Shown: in pieces, positions 35,973-44,850 of the stretch | Position numbering within the stretch: position 1 is the first letter of the stretch | Layout: every line of letters starts with the position of its first letter | Assembly (NCBI RefSeq): GCF_032075065.1 | Contig: NZ_DAMAZC010000001.1 | Span: forward strand, 1 to 64,000 | DNA: 64,000 nucleotides | Reading direction: 5' to 3' | From: Atlantibacter sp032075065 | GTDB taxonomy: Bacteria; Pseudomonadota; Gammaproteobacteria; Enterobacterales; Enterobacteriaceae | Translations under genes and position numbers: made by a program | Notes under the pieces: generated by a model | What the model was told of the DNA's origin: nothing | What the model saw: only the letters and a program-made list of their open reading frames with translations | Database searches by the model: none

Positions 35973-37489
35973 CGCAGCCCCTTAATTTGAATGTCGGATA
36001 ATGCACTATGCCAGATTCGCAGGTTTTTGATGTAATAAACATATTTTACATTTGATTGCACAATATTGCCTATTTCAGTTACAGTTTCTGTTGTGCTTGT
36101 TGGATTTGTTGTTCCTGTCGCAGTCTTGCTCCCAAAGAACACGGATATTTTATTACCCTCGGTTTTATGAACATATACACCAAAATCGCTAGCGTCAGGC
36201 GAGAAGCCGATAGCAGATGAGGATCTGTATGCGGCTAATTTGGCAGGAGTAAGCATTCTGCATATAATATCGTTTCTCGAGCCTTTCGAGGTTAATACAT
36301 CAGTATAGCCAGACACTGGTAGATATTTAGGGACCAGGCTGAACGCAACCGTCCTGTTAAATAATTGCGCTAATGTTATATACCCAATATTTGAATTAGG
36401 CATAGCCCAACCATCCGCGGCACGGGTTGCCGCCGCGGTTGTCGTTGGAATGTAGGATGTCGGGAAAGCGCCTTCTTCAAATTGCGCACCCCAGAAATAT
36501 AAACCGGATACACCATCGCCTGTGTAACTTGGTGTCACTCCATTGGCAAGCTGGATACGAATGACTGTTGACTGACTTGCTGCTGCGGTGAATGTGATCC
36601 AGACCCGGTAAATGCCATTGCCAACATCTTCAAATCCACGATCAACAAAGTTAGATCCTACGCCATTACCCGCCCAGGCTCCTGCTACAGGGTCAAAGAA
36701 GGCACCTGCTGTGCTTCCGGATGCAACACGCAGATAGAGGTTGCGGGGGCTAATAAATGCTTTTACAAAGACGGAGTAGCAGTATGTTGTTCCCGCAGTT
36801 AAAACGATGCCCCGGTCAGAGGCATAATGCTCAATGGTTGCTGTCGTATCCTCTACCATGAGAGCCATTGTCTGGTCACCGCGAGGCGACACCCCACTGT
36901 TATTAGTGACCGTGCAGCGTTGACCGGCACTCCAGGTTTCAGATTGGGTGTAAAGATTAGTTGCAGCGCCCTCACACATTAACCCTTGCTTTTCAAAGCG
37001 CGGCTCGTTAATCCCTGCCGTCTTCATAATCCCTGTCTTATCGATGTATGTTGCGGTGGTGGCGCGGGCGAAAGTAACACTGCGTGTTCCTACTGGATAA
37101 CTTGTACCGCCGATATTAATCGTGTCTACCGGGCCTGTTCCGGCGAGCATCTGCAAATTGTCATTGAATGGTACCCAAACATCCGGGAACGGCGCATCTA
37201 CATAGCCGGTTGCCGCTGCTGAACTGGCAGCGTCGGCGGCGCTTTGCGCGGCGGCTAAAGCTGATTGCGACGCTTGTTGCGCTGCCGCTGTTGCCTGGGC
37301 GGCGGCCTGCGCTGGCTGCACCATAACTGCATCAAGAGCACGCTTAAGTCGCTCGGACAGACTCGGTTGTGGTTGCCCGAGAGGCATCGGAACCAGCACT
37401 CCTTCTGGCTCGGTTAAAACTTTTTCAAACGCAGTTGTGGCTGCCGTGAGACGATTAACCGCCGCATCGCCTTCGCTAAACTGAGACAT
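35969..37489 (-). CDS. Fibre/spike-like protein inserted in baseplate operon
   Basis: A 506-residue protein. An N-terminal stretch (about 45-95) is a long Ala/Gln-rich helix of the type found in trimeric fibre shafts. Then come a short linker with VWVPFNDNLQML and a beta-rich region (about 170-350) resembling phage head-spike or carbohydrate-binding jelly-roll domains (YFWGAQFEEGAF near 330). A second LamG-like region runs to the C terminus. It is probably a virion-surface adhesin, perhaps glycan-binding. Its place between gp43 and gp44 homologues is unusual. AT content is higher in the C-terminal half. Confidence 0.7.
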   Translation of the reverse strand: MSQFSEGDAAVNRLTAATTAFEKVLTEPEGVLVPMPLGQPQPSLSERLKRALDAVMVQPAQAAAQATAAAQQASQSALAAAQSAADAASSAAATGYVDAPFPDVWVPFNDNLQMLAGTGPVDTINIGGTSYPVGTRSVTFARATTATYIDKTGIMKTAGINEPRFEKQGLMCEGAATNLYTQSETWSAGQRCTVTNNSGVSPRGDQTMALMVEDTTATIEHYASDRGIVLTAGTTYCYSVFVKAFISPRNLYLRVASGSTAGAFFDPVAGAWAGNGVGSNFVDRGFEDVGNGIYRVWITFTAAASQSTVIRIQLANGVTPSYTGDGVSGLYFWGAQFEEGAFPTSYIPTTTAAATRAADGWAMPNSNIGYITLAQLFNRTVAFSLVPKYLPVSGYTDVLTSKGSRNDIICRMLTPAKLAAYRSSSAIGFSPDASDFGVYVHKTEGNKISVFFGSKTATGTTNPTSTTETVTEIGNIVQSNVKYVYYIKNLRIWHSALSDIQIKGLR

Positions 37490-37497
37490 GTTTTCTC

Positions 37498-38919
37498 CTA
37501 AAATCCTAAGGAACAGGCTTTTTCAACCGCTATTGCCCACCGCAACCAGTCGCTGGTTGTCACCGAAATTGCTTTCTCTTCTGTTTCCATCTGAGCGACA
37601 GGCCAGGCTAACTGGCGTGTGGTGATCTTCAGTGGCTTCCTCGGGATGAAGCCCGGATGTGCTATGCGGTTACGCTGAACAATTTCATCTGCCCGGCTGG
37701 CGTCGTCATATACGCGTGCCGCCATCACCAGGGCGGGCTCGGTACCAACAGGCATAACCGATACCGTTTTGTCAGCCTGACGCAGACGCTGGGTTAAGTC
37801 GGCATTCAGATCTGCTTTCAGGCGACGGAGCGCAATGAAAACACGGTCGTCACTGGTGCGGCTCATCTCGCGCTCGATGGCCACATTCAGCGTGTCGCGC
37901 ACTTCGGTAAGCTCATCCCATGAAGGCGTGTCTGGTTTAACTGTATTTGGAGGGGCATTGCTCAGGGCCGGGTGCGACACGTTCGCAATCACCGCCGGGG
38001 TTTGCCCGGTGACACCAACAGGTGAAGATGCCACTGGCGCTGGCAACGTTGATACCGCATAGACCGCTTCACTTAATGCCGTGGTGCGGATCGCGCTGGC
38101 AACGGCATTCCCCTGTTCTGACTGCCATTTCGTGCTCTGGCTTTCCGTTTTCCATACGCCGCGTGGCGCCAGGCCCTTCCCCATACTGATGCCAGAGAGG
38201 GTTTTGATCATCGTGATGATGTCGCCCGTGTTGCCGTACAGCCTGTTTCCGGTACGCCACATTTTCTGCAGCGCATCCACAAAGCCCTTACCGGATGACG
38301 GCGGCGGAAGGAGAACGGAAATATCGCCCTGAAGCAGTCGGGCTGCATCGGAAACCGAGCCGTCAACCATTTTCATGGCGTCAGAAACATAGCCCAGCAT
38401 GCCACTGGCCCGCTCAACCACTCCCCCCTGGATGAAGTCAGGCATGCTATCCATGCCAAACGCCCCGAATCCATCGCTGATGCAATCATCCAGGGCTGAA
38501 CATGATGAAGTCAGGATCTGCGCTGTGGCTGCGCCCGATGTGGGAAATGACAGTTCGCCCGCCTCAACAAACTTGAGATCAAAGCGAACCATTCGCCCTT
38601 CGGTTTTCGTCGTGCTGACGCGGATCTCGCCATCAACACAGACATTCATTTCACCGTAAGCGGGGTGGATAAGCGTACCGGGGCCGGGTTTATTCAGCGC
38701 CTCGATGAGTCGGTCACGTTGGTCATAACAGTCTTCACCAACAACGTATGCAGTTATTGATGGGCGGCTTGTTATCTTCCCGAGGTCCTCTGTGTATGGC
38801 TTATCGCGATTGGGGTACTCATGTGTCTCAACACGGCGGCCTACAGGGCTGCTTTCGTCTTCAACTTTAAACGGCACGCCGCGGAATGAGGCGTCCTGTA
38901 ACCTGTCTTTCCACGCCAT
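37498..38919 (-). CDS. DNA circularisation protein (Mu gp43/gpN)
   Basis: A 473-residue protein with the DNA_circ_N domain at the start (WKDRLQDASFRGVPFKVE). In Mu, N is a baseplate/tail protein that enters with the DNA and protects or circularises it. A strong terminator lies just upstream, isolating it from the inserted moron. Length and arrangement after the tape measure are as in Mu-type tails. Confidence 0.9.
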   Translation of the reverse strand: MAWKDRLQDASFRGVPFKVEDESSPVGRRVETHEYPNRDKPYTEDLGKITSRPSITAYVVGEDCYDQRDRLIEALNKPGPGTLIHPAYGEMNVCVDGEIRVSTTKTEGRMVRFDLKFVEAGELSFPTSGAATAQILTSSCSALDDCISDGFGAFGMDSMPDFIQGGVVERASGMLGYVSDAMKMVDGSVSDAARLLQGDISVLLPPPSSGKGFVDALQKMWRTGNRLYGNTGDIITMIKTLSGISMGKGLAPRGVWKTESQSTKWQSEQGNAVASAIRTTALSEAVYAVSTLPAPVASSPVGVTGQTPAVIANVSHPALSNAPPNTVKPDTPSWDELTEVRDTLNVAIEREMSRTSDDRVFIALRRLKADLNADLTQRLRQADKTVSVMPVGTEPALVMAARVYDDASRADEIVQRNRIAHPGFIPRKPLKITTRQLAWPVAQMETEEKAISVTTSDWLRWAIAVEKACSLGF

Positions 38920-38934
38920 ATAAACTCCGGGTAT

Positions 38935-38956
38935 AAAAAAACCCGCCGAAGCGGGT
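38935..38956 (-). terminator. Intrinsic terminator closing the moron
   Basis: On the minus strand ACCCGC-TTCG-GCGGGT is followed by TTTTTT, between the moron stop (38974) and the gpN-like start (38919). A strong terminator inside the late operon would matter for lysogen-only transcription of the moron; Q-modified polymerase should read through. Confidence 0.9.
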
Positions 38957-38973
38957 ATATTTGTGATCTGTAA

Positions 38974-39468
38974 TTAATTTAAATAAACATCAATAGAATA
39001 TATTCCCCCAACTTTCCTAAACTTCGAATCGGCACGTTCATCGAAAGATTCAAAATGCTGAACTTCAGAGAATCTTTTCATCTTATTATTAAATATTGCC
39101 TCATCCAAACCAGTCAAATAATGAAAAGCCCTTCCTGCCAAAGCTTTATTACTTAAATTCTGAGTGTTTGCGTTATCCTCATAAAACCAAATCATTATCC
39201 TCTCGGGACATGGAGGATTATATAAAGCTAAATAAAATTGAGGTTCATAATTTTTCTCAGCATCTTCACTAAAGGCAACTTCATCAGTTAAAGGTTTTCT
39301 AAATTCATATTGCCTTTTAACGTCACCATCATCTTTGGTGGTCTTTTTACTGGTAGGCTTTACTCCAATTGATTTAACTAAATCGGATTCAGCGAAATTA
39401 TAATTGCATTGATCAGCAATAACGCTAAACGGTAGAAAGCAAATGATTAATAAAACAAATATGCGCAT
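38974..39468 (-). CDS. Secreted AT-rich moron protein, function unknown
   Basis: A 164-residue protein with a clear Sec signal peptide (MRIFVLLIICFLPFSVIAD, cleavage near residue 19) and two Cys in the mature part (near 21 and 90), so a periplasmic, possibly disulfide-bonded product. ATG 39468 has AGGG six bases upstream; ATGs at 39471 and 39474 are alternatives. The DNA is much more AT-rich than its neighbours. With its own candidate promoter and terminator it has moron architecture, suggesting expression in the lysogen, for example in exclusion or host conversion. No family recognised. Confidence 0.75.
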   Translation of the reverse strand: MRIFVLLIICFLPFSVIADQCNYNFAESDLVKSIGVKPTSKKTTKDDGDVKRQYEFRKPLTDEVAFSEDAEKNYEPQFYLALYNPPCPERIMIWFYEDNANTQNLSNKALAGRAFHYLTGLDEAIFNNKMKRFSEVQHFESFDERADSKFRKVGGIYSIDVYLN

Positions 39469-39501
39469 CATCATCCCTATAAGCCGAATTCATGAAAGAC
39501 A

Positions 39502-39531
39502 ATCTTAGCGCACACCATGCAGCGCTAACAA
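39502..39531 (-). promoter_or_regulatory. Candidate moron promoter with dyad operator
   Basis: On the minus strand TTGTTA and TAAGAT are 18 bases apart, about 40 bases upstream of the moron. A perfect inverted repeat TTAGCGC-N10-GCGCTAA (39505-39528) fills the spacer and could be an operator. Promoter match is moderate. Confidence 0.45.
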
Positions 39532-39551
39532 TATCGAAAGCAAAGAGATCG

Positions 39552-41336
39552 CTATCCTCCCATGCCGATCCGACCAATTCTGGTGTAACCAACATCATGA
39601 TTAACATCGATACCGCGGGAACTGCTTTCAGTCACTGTCATACCCAACGGCGCGCCTTTAAATTCAACAGTAAGCTTGCCTTCAGGCTTTTCCGCGGCAG
39701 ACGACTGTATTTGATATGGATTGTAGCCTCCGCCTGCGACCCCAGCGCCATATGCCCCGTATCCGCCAGATCCCCATTGCGCAGCATTTAAGGCGTTTAC
39801 AGTTTCAGATGAACTGTCTGTGAACCATTTAATAATAGGCTCTAGTTTCTTCCACATATCTTCGAACCATTTGACGATTGGCCCCCAATTTTTGATGACC
39901 TGCCCAAGCGCCGTCCATTCGAAGACTTTCTTCATAATTTCCCAGCCAGCTTCAAAGTAAGGCGCAATACCGGCCCACATCTCTTTAAACCAGGGCCCAA
40001 TCGTACTCCAATTCGCAATAATATATCCTGCGGCTAAGGCAATAATACGGATAGCAATTCCAAACCAAGACATAGATAAAGTTTTACTGACCAGTCCCAG
40101 AGCGAAGTTAACTCCTAAAAATGCCAACTTTACAGCTGCAAGCCCGGCAGCAAGACCAAAAGCGCCACGGATTACTGCTGGATTTTTTTCAGCAAATGCT
40201 GTGAATTTCTCGCCGAGATCGCCAAGCCAGGCGGTAATCCTTTTCGCGTCACCAGAAAAGGCACCACCGATAGCAGCCAGTCCGTTCGTTGCTGTCCCGG
40301 TCATTGCGTCCCACAGGTTCGCCAGGGTGCCCAATTGCATTTCGACCCTTTTATTCAGGCTGGCCTGCTTGTTCATTTTTCGCTGAATCTCGTCGTAACC
40401 GCTTTTCCCTTTGTCGATCAGAGCATTCAGCACCTGAAGTGTTTCAGAGTCGTCGCCGAAGATATCCTTTAAAACCCTTGTGCGCTGCACGTCAGTCAGG
40501 CCTTTGAGTTTTTCGAGTTGCGCGAAAAGATTATTAAGCCCACCAAACGAGCCTTTGCCATCCGTAAAGTTAAGCTTGATGCCTTTTTTGCTCATCAACT
40601 TGTTTGCGGCCGCAATCTTTTTCAGATCAAGCCCGCCCTGAATAACTTTACGCAGCGCGTTACCCGCAGACTCACCCTGCATCCCCATCTGATCCATCAT
40701 GACGCCGATAGGTACCAGACTTTGCGCTGCGGTCAGGCCGTCTTTATTGACCATCTTCAGAACGGAGCTGGTTTTGGTAAAGAACGAAAGCATGTTGGTA
40801 TCGTCCACGCCCAGATAGAACGCTTTCTGGATCGTGTCGAACAACCCCATCATGTCTTTCGCCGCGGTCCCGGTTGCATCCTGCATTTTTGCTGCAAATT
40901 CCGCTGCCGCTTCCGGCGTTTTCTTCAGCTGTACGGCAAGATAAGCCGACGCCTTCCCGACCCCACCAAGAATGTTTTCAGCCGGGATGCCCTGGCGGAC
41001 CAGCATCTGCATCATGTTCTGAAAATCAGCAGTCGTGCCGGGTAGCTGGTTACCCAGGCCGATCGCCAGCTTATTGATTTTTTCAAAGCTTGCCCCAACC
41101 TGACCGTTGGCCTCAGTCATTGCGACCTTAAGGCCCATAGCGGCATCTTCCTGTTGCGCGTATGCGCGGCCAGTGATCGCCAGCCCTGCCGTCAGACCAG
41201 CAGCCAGGCCCAGCCCACCACTCCCCGCACCCTCGGCGGCGCGCCGGAACCGGCGAATATTGCGCTGCATGCGCGAAAGTGTTGGCGAAAGGCGATCAAT
41301 ACCCGTGATCAGCGCCTTCAGTTCAAAGTTAGCCAT
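39552..41336 (-). CDS. Tail tape measure protein (TP901 family)
   Basis: A 594-residue tape measure that sets tail length and is ejected with DNA. The N-terminal part is helical and carries the TP901-type core (about 60-340); hydrophobic segments near 390-450 are usual for these proteins. Its ATG overlaps the stop of the frameshift extension of the tail chaperone (AATGGCTAA), the classic arrangement. At this length a short tail is expected. Confidence 0.92.
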   Translation of the reverse strand: MANFELKALITGIDRLSPTLSRMQRNIRRFRRAAEGAGSGGLGLAAGLTAGLAITGRAYAQQEDAAMGLKVAMTEANGQVGASFEKINKLAIGLGNQLPGTTADFQNMMQMLVRQGIPAENILGGVGKASAYLAVQLKKTPEAAAEFAAKMQDATGTAAKDMMGLFDTIQKAFYLGVDDTNMLSFFTKTSSVLKMVNKDGLTAAQSLVPIGVMMDQMGMQGESAGNALRKVIQGGLDLKKIAAANKLMSKKGIKLNFTDGKGSFGGLNNLFAQLEKLKGLTDVQRTRVLKDIFGDDSETLQVLNALIDKGKSGYDEIQRKMNKQASLNKRVEMQLGTLANLWDAMTGTATNGLAAIGGAFSGDAKRITAWLGDLGEKFTAFAEKNPAVIRGAFGLAAGLAAVKLAFLGVNFALGLVSKTLSMSWFGIAIRIIALAAGYIIANWSTIGPWFKEMWAGIAPYFEAGWEIMKKVFEWTALGQVIKNWGPIVKWFEDMWKKLEPIIKWFTDSSSETVNALNAAQWGSGGYGAYGAGVAGGGYNPYQIQSSAAEKPEGKLTVEFKGAPLGMTVTESSSRGIDVNHDVGYTRIGRIGMGG

Positions 41337-41744
41337 TGCGGCGCTTCTCCTGCTCTATTCGGTTTGCCTGACTGACCAGCAGTGGAATTTCACTGATTGG
41401 CATGCTCAGCAGTTCAAAGGGATTGATGCGCCAGTAGCTGGCGCAATCAAAGAAGCGATCAGTGAGGTATTCAGCCGTCAGGCCTGGAGGAAAAAACCTG
41501 CCACCATCCAGGCGGCGGCATTCAGATCTGCGGGAGACATCTGATCAACTGAGCTTTGCGGTACGTTCGCCAGGCGCACAATATATTTCGAGACGACGCC
41601 GGACAGCAGCTTGATCGACTCGTCCTGGTTCATCTGGTAGGGATAACCCAGCTCGCGGACGTCTTTGCCAGTCGGCTCTGAAAGCTCCAGAACGTGTACG
41701 GTCTCGCCATGAGCGGTAATCGGTTTGGTTAACTGTAGCTCCAT
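41329..41744 (-). CDS. Tail assembly chaperone, -1 frameshift product
   Basis: Reading continues from the 88-residue chaperone ORF by a -1 shift at TTTTTTC (41496-41490). The -1 frame is then open for 53 codons (beginning PPGLTAEYLTDRFFDCASYW) and stops inside the tape measure start. The predicted product is about 138 residues. This copies the G/GT scheme of lambda and the E/E' scheme of P2: the long form would bind the tape measure protein. Confidence 0.8.
41478..41744 (-). CDS. Tail assembly chaperone, short form (Mu gp41-like)
   Basis: An 88-residue protein of the Mu gp41/P2 gpE type, beginning MELQLTKPITAHGE. It coats the tape measure during tail assembly. The ATG at 41744 overlaps the tail tube stop (TGATG). 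Near its 3' end lies a canonical slippery heptamer, so a minority of ribosomes should make the longer form. Confidence 0.87.
   Translation of the reverse strand: MELQLTKPITAHGETVHVLELSEPTGKDVRELGYPYQMNQDESIKLLSGVVSKYIVRLANVPQSSVDQMSPADLNAAAWMVAGFFLQA
41490..41496 (-). other. Programmed -1 frameshift slippery site
   Basis: The minus strand reads GG-T-TTT-TTC-CTC with zero-frame codons GGT TTT TTC, so T TTT TTC is in the exact X_XXY_YYZ register. It sits four codons before the zero-frame stop, and the -1 frame is open through to the tape measure gene. Confidence 0.85.
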
Positions 41745-42100
41745 CACTGGTAATCTCCTTCTTCACCGTGGAATTCAAGTTCTGCCGTGCCTTCTTCAGC
41801 GTTGTGGTTCGCTTCGCCGTGCAGCCAGGCGGAAGAAAGTACGTAGACCTGACCATTCGCCAGCTCGGCTGTGATGGTCATCTGATCTGAACTGGTGATT
41901 TTATTCACCGGAAAATCCTTCGGCACCTTAAAGGTGCCTTTGACGTAAGGGGCGCGATGAGTCTCTTTACGATCCACCGACCCCTCCATACCAATGATGT
42001 CGTCGTTTACGACTGTGTTCATCGGCACCTCAATACCGCCGGTCAGCGATAGCTGCTGACCGTCAATTTTGAAATAACAGGTACCAGCAATTCTGGCCAT
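41744..42100 (-). CDS. Tail tube protein (Mu gp40/gpM)
   Basis: A 118-residue inner tube protein of the Mu M family, beginning MARIAGTCYFKIDGQQL. It follows the sheath gene with a one-base overlap, as usual for contractile tails. Confidence 0.92.
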   Translation of the reverse strand: MARIAGTCYFKIDGQQLSLTGGIEVPMNTVVNDDIIGMEGSVDRKETHRAPYVKGTFKVPKDFPVNKITSSDQMTITAELANGQVYVLSSAWLHGEANHNAEEGTAELEFHGEEGDYQ

Positions 42101-43596
42101 TATGCTTCCTCCGGATACTGGAGACGGAACTGGTTGAGCAGCGCGAACACACGCAGCTGATTGACGTAATCAGGCGGATAAAGCACGTTGATGCGGGTCG
42201 GGTTATTCGCGTCGCGCTCTACGATCAGGTATTGCTTGAACAGGTCGTAGTTTTCAACAATTCCTTCACGTTCCATCTGGCGGTAGGTCGCCAGCAGCTC
42301 GCCCTTAATTACCGCGGGCGTCACGATCGCCTGGCCGGGCCCAAAGCGGGTACCGTCGTTCGCGAGCTTATGGCGGCCATACTTGCTCGTGATAACCGTC
42401 TTGAGGCGGCGCAGAACATACGCGCTGGTATGCAGCGTTTCGCTGTCCAGATAGCTGTTATCCGCCACGCCATAAGCGTTTTTCTTATACGTGGTGATAT
42501 CGCGCTGGATGCGCAGCGCACCACCCTCGGTATACGCCGTGGCGATACCGTGCGTTAACAGGGATTGCTGCTCGGTTTTGATAAAGCGCTTACCGTTAGG
42601 CGGCGGCAGCATCCCGACCAGTTCTCCGGTCTGGGTTGGCCGGGCCGGATCGATACGCAGGAAAACGGCAGCGCGCGCAGTGCGGCTTGCGGCCAGCTCA
42701 TCGGCGCAGCACTGAACGGTTTTTTCGTAACCTGCCAGGGTTAAGTGCGGATCGTTGAACATGTCTCCGACAGTGATGAGGTCGCTTACAGTTGCGATCT
42801 TCGCTGTATAAACGTGCCCATAAATCTGGCGAAGCCAGCTCCAGCGACCGCTCGTGTCGTTCATTTCCTGGCTGATGGTGTTAATCGACGCTGTGTCGTT
42901 GAACGGATGACCGATATAGTCGAAAGACTCATCGCCCATCGCCGCAATAGTCCCGGTAAGCGTTGGCGCGCCGGTTCCTGCGGTGCCGATGGCGATTGCC
43001 ACATTTACGCCCGACGGCAGGACTTCACCACCACTGAAACCGTAATAGTTCAGCGTGATCGGCGTGTCGTTGGCCCAGGTACCTTTGTGGCGCGCAGTTA
43101 ACGTCACCACGCCCGCCGCCGCTGCTGCGGTAAACGGCGTAAGACCATCGGCGGTGATGGCACTGGCGATAGACGTCGCGATCACCGCCACGGTATCACC
43201 CGCGCTAACTGCGGCCTGAATACGGCGATTACCGATATAAAGAGTTACAACGCCAGCGGCCAGAGCGGAACCGGTGACCGTCAGGGTAAACGTTGCTGCC
43301 GTGCCTGCTGCCGGCTCTGGTACCGCAATAACCCACAACTCACCGAACGGATCGGTTTTGCGGTATGCATCAACCATGCGCGCCAGCTGGCTGCCAGCCC
43401 CGGCCATACGGATGGCATAATCTGCCGACGGCATAAACACAAGCTGGTTTGTTGCGATTTGCGCGCCAGTATTGGCATGCCCGATTAACAGGCCAGGTGC
43501 GCTGGTCTGCGCGGTGTTGGCTGCGCTGTTGTCCATTTCTGCATAGAACAGCGGAACGCGCAGATCGGACGGGATAGCATTCATTGAGACCGTCAT
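42100..43596 (-). CDS. Contractile tail sheath protein (Mu gpL)
   Basis: A 498-residue sheath protein that contracts to drive the tube through the envelope. The N-terminal VPLFYAEMDNSAA and the C-terminal domain with RYGxHKLANDGTRFGPGQ-like sequence (around residue 395) are typical of Mu/SfV sheaths. ATG 43596 has GGTGGA upstream; it overlaps the DUF2635 gene by four bases. Confidence 0.94.
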   Translation of the reverse strand: MTVSMNAIPSDLRVPLFYAEMDNSAANTAQTSAPGLLIGHANTGAQIATNQLVFMPSADYAIRMAGAGSQLARMVDAYRKTDPFGELWVIAVPEPAAGTAATFTLTVTGSALAAGVVTLYIGNRRIQAAVSAGDTVAVIATSIASAITADGLTPFTAAAAAGVVTLTARHKGTWANDTPITLNYYGFSGGEVLPSGVNVAIAIGTAGTGAPTLTGTIAAMGDESFDYIGHPFNDTASINTISQEMNDTSGRWSWLRQIYGHVYTAKIATVSDLITVGDMFNDPHLTLAGYEKTVQCCADELAASRTARAAVFLRIDPARPTQTGELVGMLPPPNGKRFIKTEQQSLLTHGIATAYTEGGALRIQRDITTYKKNAYGVADNSYLDSETLHTSAYVLRRLKTVITSKYGRHKLANDGTRFGPGQAIVTPAVIKGELLATYRQMEREGIVENYDLFKQYLIVERDANNPTRINVLYPPDYVNQLRVFALLNQFRLQYPEEA

Positions 43597-43775
43597 TTCT
43601 TATCCACCTGTTTTACGGGTTCAGCCGCTTCTGCCGGCGGAACAATTTCAATATCCCCGTCCAGTTCCCGACGGTACCAGTACTGACTTTCTTCGACGTT
43701 ACGCCCGGATTCAGGCAGCAGATCGCCGCGGGCAGGGTCATGGACTGACCGCCCTTTTTTGGGTTTTACAAACAT
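43593..43775 (-). CDS. DUF2635 family protein (Mu gp38-like)
   Basis: A 60-residue basic protein, DUF2635, always found ahead of the Mu-type sheath gene; the pattern MFVKPKKGRSVHDPARGDLL with YWYRRELDGD is characteristic. Its role in tail assembly is unknown. Start overlaps nothing upstream; stop overlaps the sheath ATG. Confidence 0.9.
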   Translation of the reverse strand: MFVKPKKGRSVHDPARGDLLPESGRNVEESQYWYRRELDGDIEIVPPAEAAEPVKQVDKK

Positions 43776-43783
43776 GGGGCCTC

Positions 43784-44344
43784 TCAGGGGTTGAGGGTTA
43801 TTTCAGTGTGATGCTCAATTTTGCCGTCCGGGCCGGTGCCTGGATCAATGAAGTCAACATCAATGCCCAGCTCTATAAACTCATCAAGCGCATCAAGTTC
43901 AATATGCTGGCGCGTCATTTCATCGGTAATTTCCATGTCACAGGTGAAGTCAAACTGGTAATAAAGACGCCCGCGATCCATATCCAGCAACTGCCCACCG
44001 GCATAAAGCACGATGTCGCTGTTCTCGTCAGGTCTCATGCCCAGCAGCGCAGACCAGAGCATCTTTTTAACTTCATCGATCGCATCATAAGTGGCGGCCT
44101 GACCGCGGGGGTCGCGAGTGTTGTCCAGCACCACCACAACGGCGAAGCCTTCTGTTACAGTTTGCCAGTAATCAGTTTTAGATTTTTGAGGGGCGACATT
44201 GTCATCAGCCGGTATGACGTACGCAGCCGGTAATTTCATTTTTCCGGTTTCAGGGATGTTCTTGAACTCAGCTGCGCCGCTGATATTGGAGTCAAAAAAA
44301 GGGCACCGCCCGCGCAGTGCCCCGATTATTTTTGATAATTTCAC
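43784..44344 (-). CDS. Tail terminator-like protein (Mu gp37 position)
   Basis: A 186-residue protein of the phage tail terminator/Gp37 class that caps the tail and contacts the head connector. The segment GRCPFFDSNISGAAEF and the central AVVVVLDNTRDPRGQ fit. It lies between the HK97 gp10-like gene and DUF2635, near where the HK97-type head module meets the Mu-type tail. Confidence 0.75.
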   Translation of the reverse strand: MKLSKIIGALRGRCPFFDSNISGAAEFKNIPETGKMKLPAAYVIPADDNVAPQKSKTDYWQTVTEGFAVVVVLDNTRDPRGQAATYDAIDEVKKMLWSALLGMRPDENSDIVLYAGGQLLDMDRGRLYYQFDFTCDMEITDEMTRQHIELDALDEFIELGIDVDFIDPGTGPDGKIEHHTEITLNP

Positions 44345-44346
44345 GG

Positions 44347-44850
44347 TTAACTTCCTTCAGTTCTGATAGCCCGCCGTAACGCCTGCGTTAATATGTACCG
44401 CGTCCAGGGCGCAAGATACTCCAGCGATTCGTTCATGAAGTTATTGCGGGGAGCAATACGCCAGCCACTTCCGCCAGATGCTCCACGGTTATGCCGTCTC
44501 TGGCGCCGCGCACCGCGTTTGACGCCATGCATCAGAAAGGCCGGGTAGTAGTCGCCGGTAATGCTTGCTGTTTTGCCCCTGCCGCGCTTCTGGTTAGGCG
44601 CTATTCGCACCATAAAACCGGGGCGACGGCCGGTAGCGTTCGGAACGTAATAACCAATCGAGCCGAAAAGCTGCCCACTGTCAGAGCCGGGGTTCTGGCC
44701 CGGTTGCGATCTGTTGCGTGAAGCAATCAGGCGGCGGGCAACGGAGAGATGCTCCTGGCCTATTCCAATAAATGCCCGGCGAACCATTCGCTTATCGAAA
44801 ACGACATTGCCCGACTGCTGAAGATCAATATGAAGGGAGCCGTCAGCCAT
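44347..44850 (-). CDS. HK97 gp10-like tail completion/connector protein
   Basis: A 167-residue basic protein with Arg/Gly-rich centre, typical of HK97 gp10-like neck proteins. The reading frame runs further upstream, but ATG 44850 (MADGSLHIDLQQSG) overlaps the head closure gene end by eight bases, matching the packed operon. Assignment rests mainly on position and composition. Confidence 0.65.
   Translation of the reverse strand: MADGSLHIDLQQSGNVVFDKRMVRRAFIGIGQEHLSVARRLIASRNRSQPGQNPGSDSGQLFGSIGYYVPNATGRRPGFMVRIAPNQKRGRGKTASITGDYYPAFLMHGVKRGARRQRRHNRGASGGSGWRIAPRNNFMNESLEYLAPWTRYILTQALRRAIRTEGS

Noticed and set aside
41545..41856. A 103-codon frame overlapping the tail tube and chaperone genes
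   Set aside because: It is an out-of-frame shadow. The biologically relevant second frame is the -1 frame after the slippery site, which is different.
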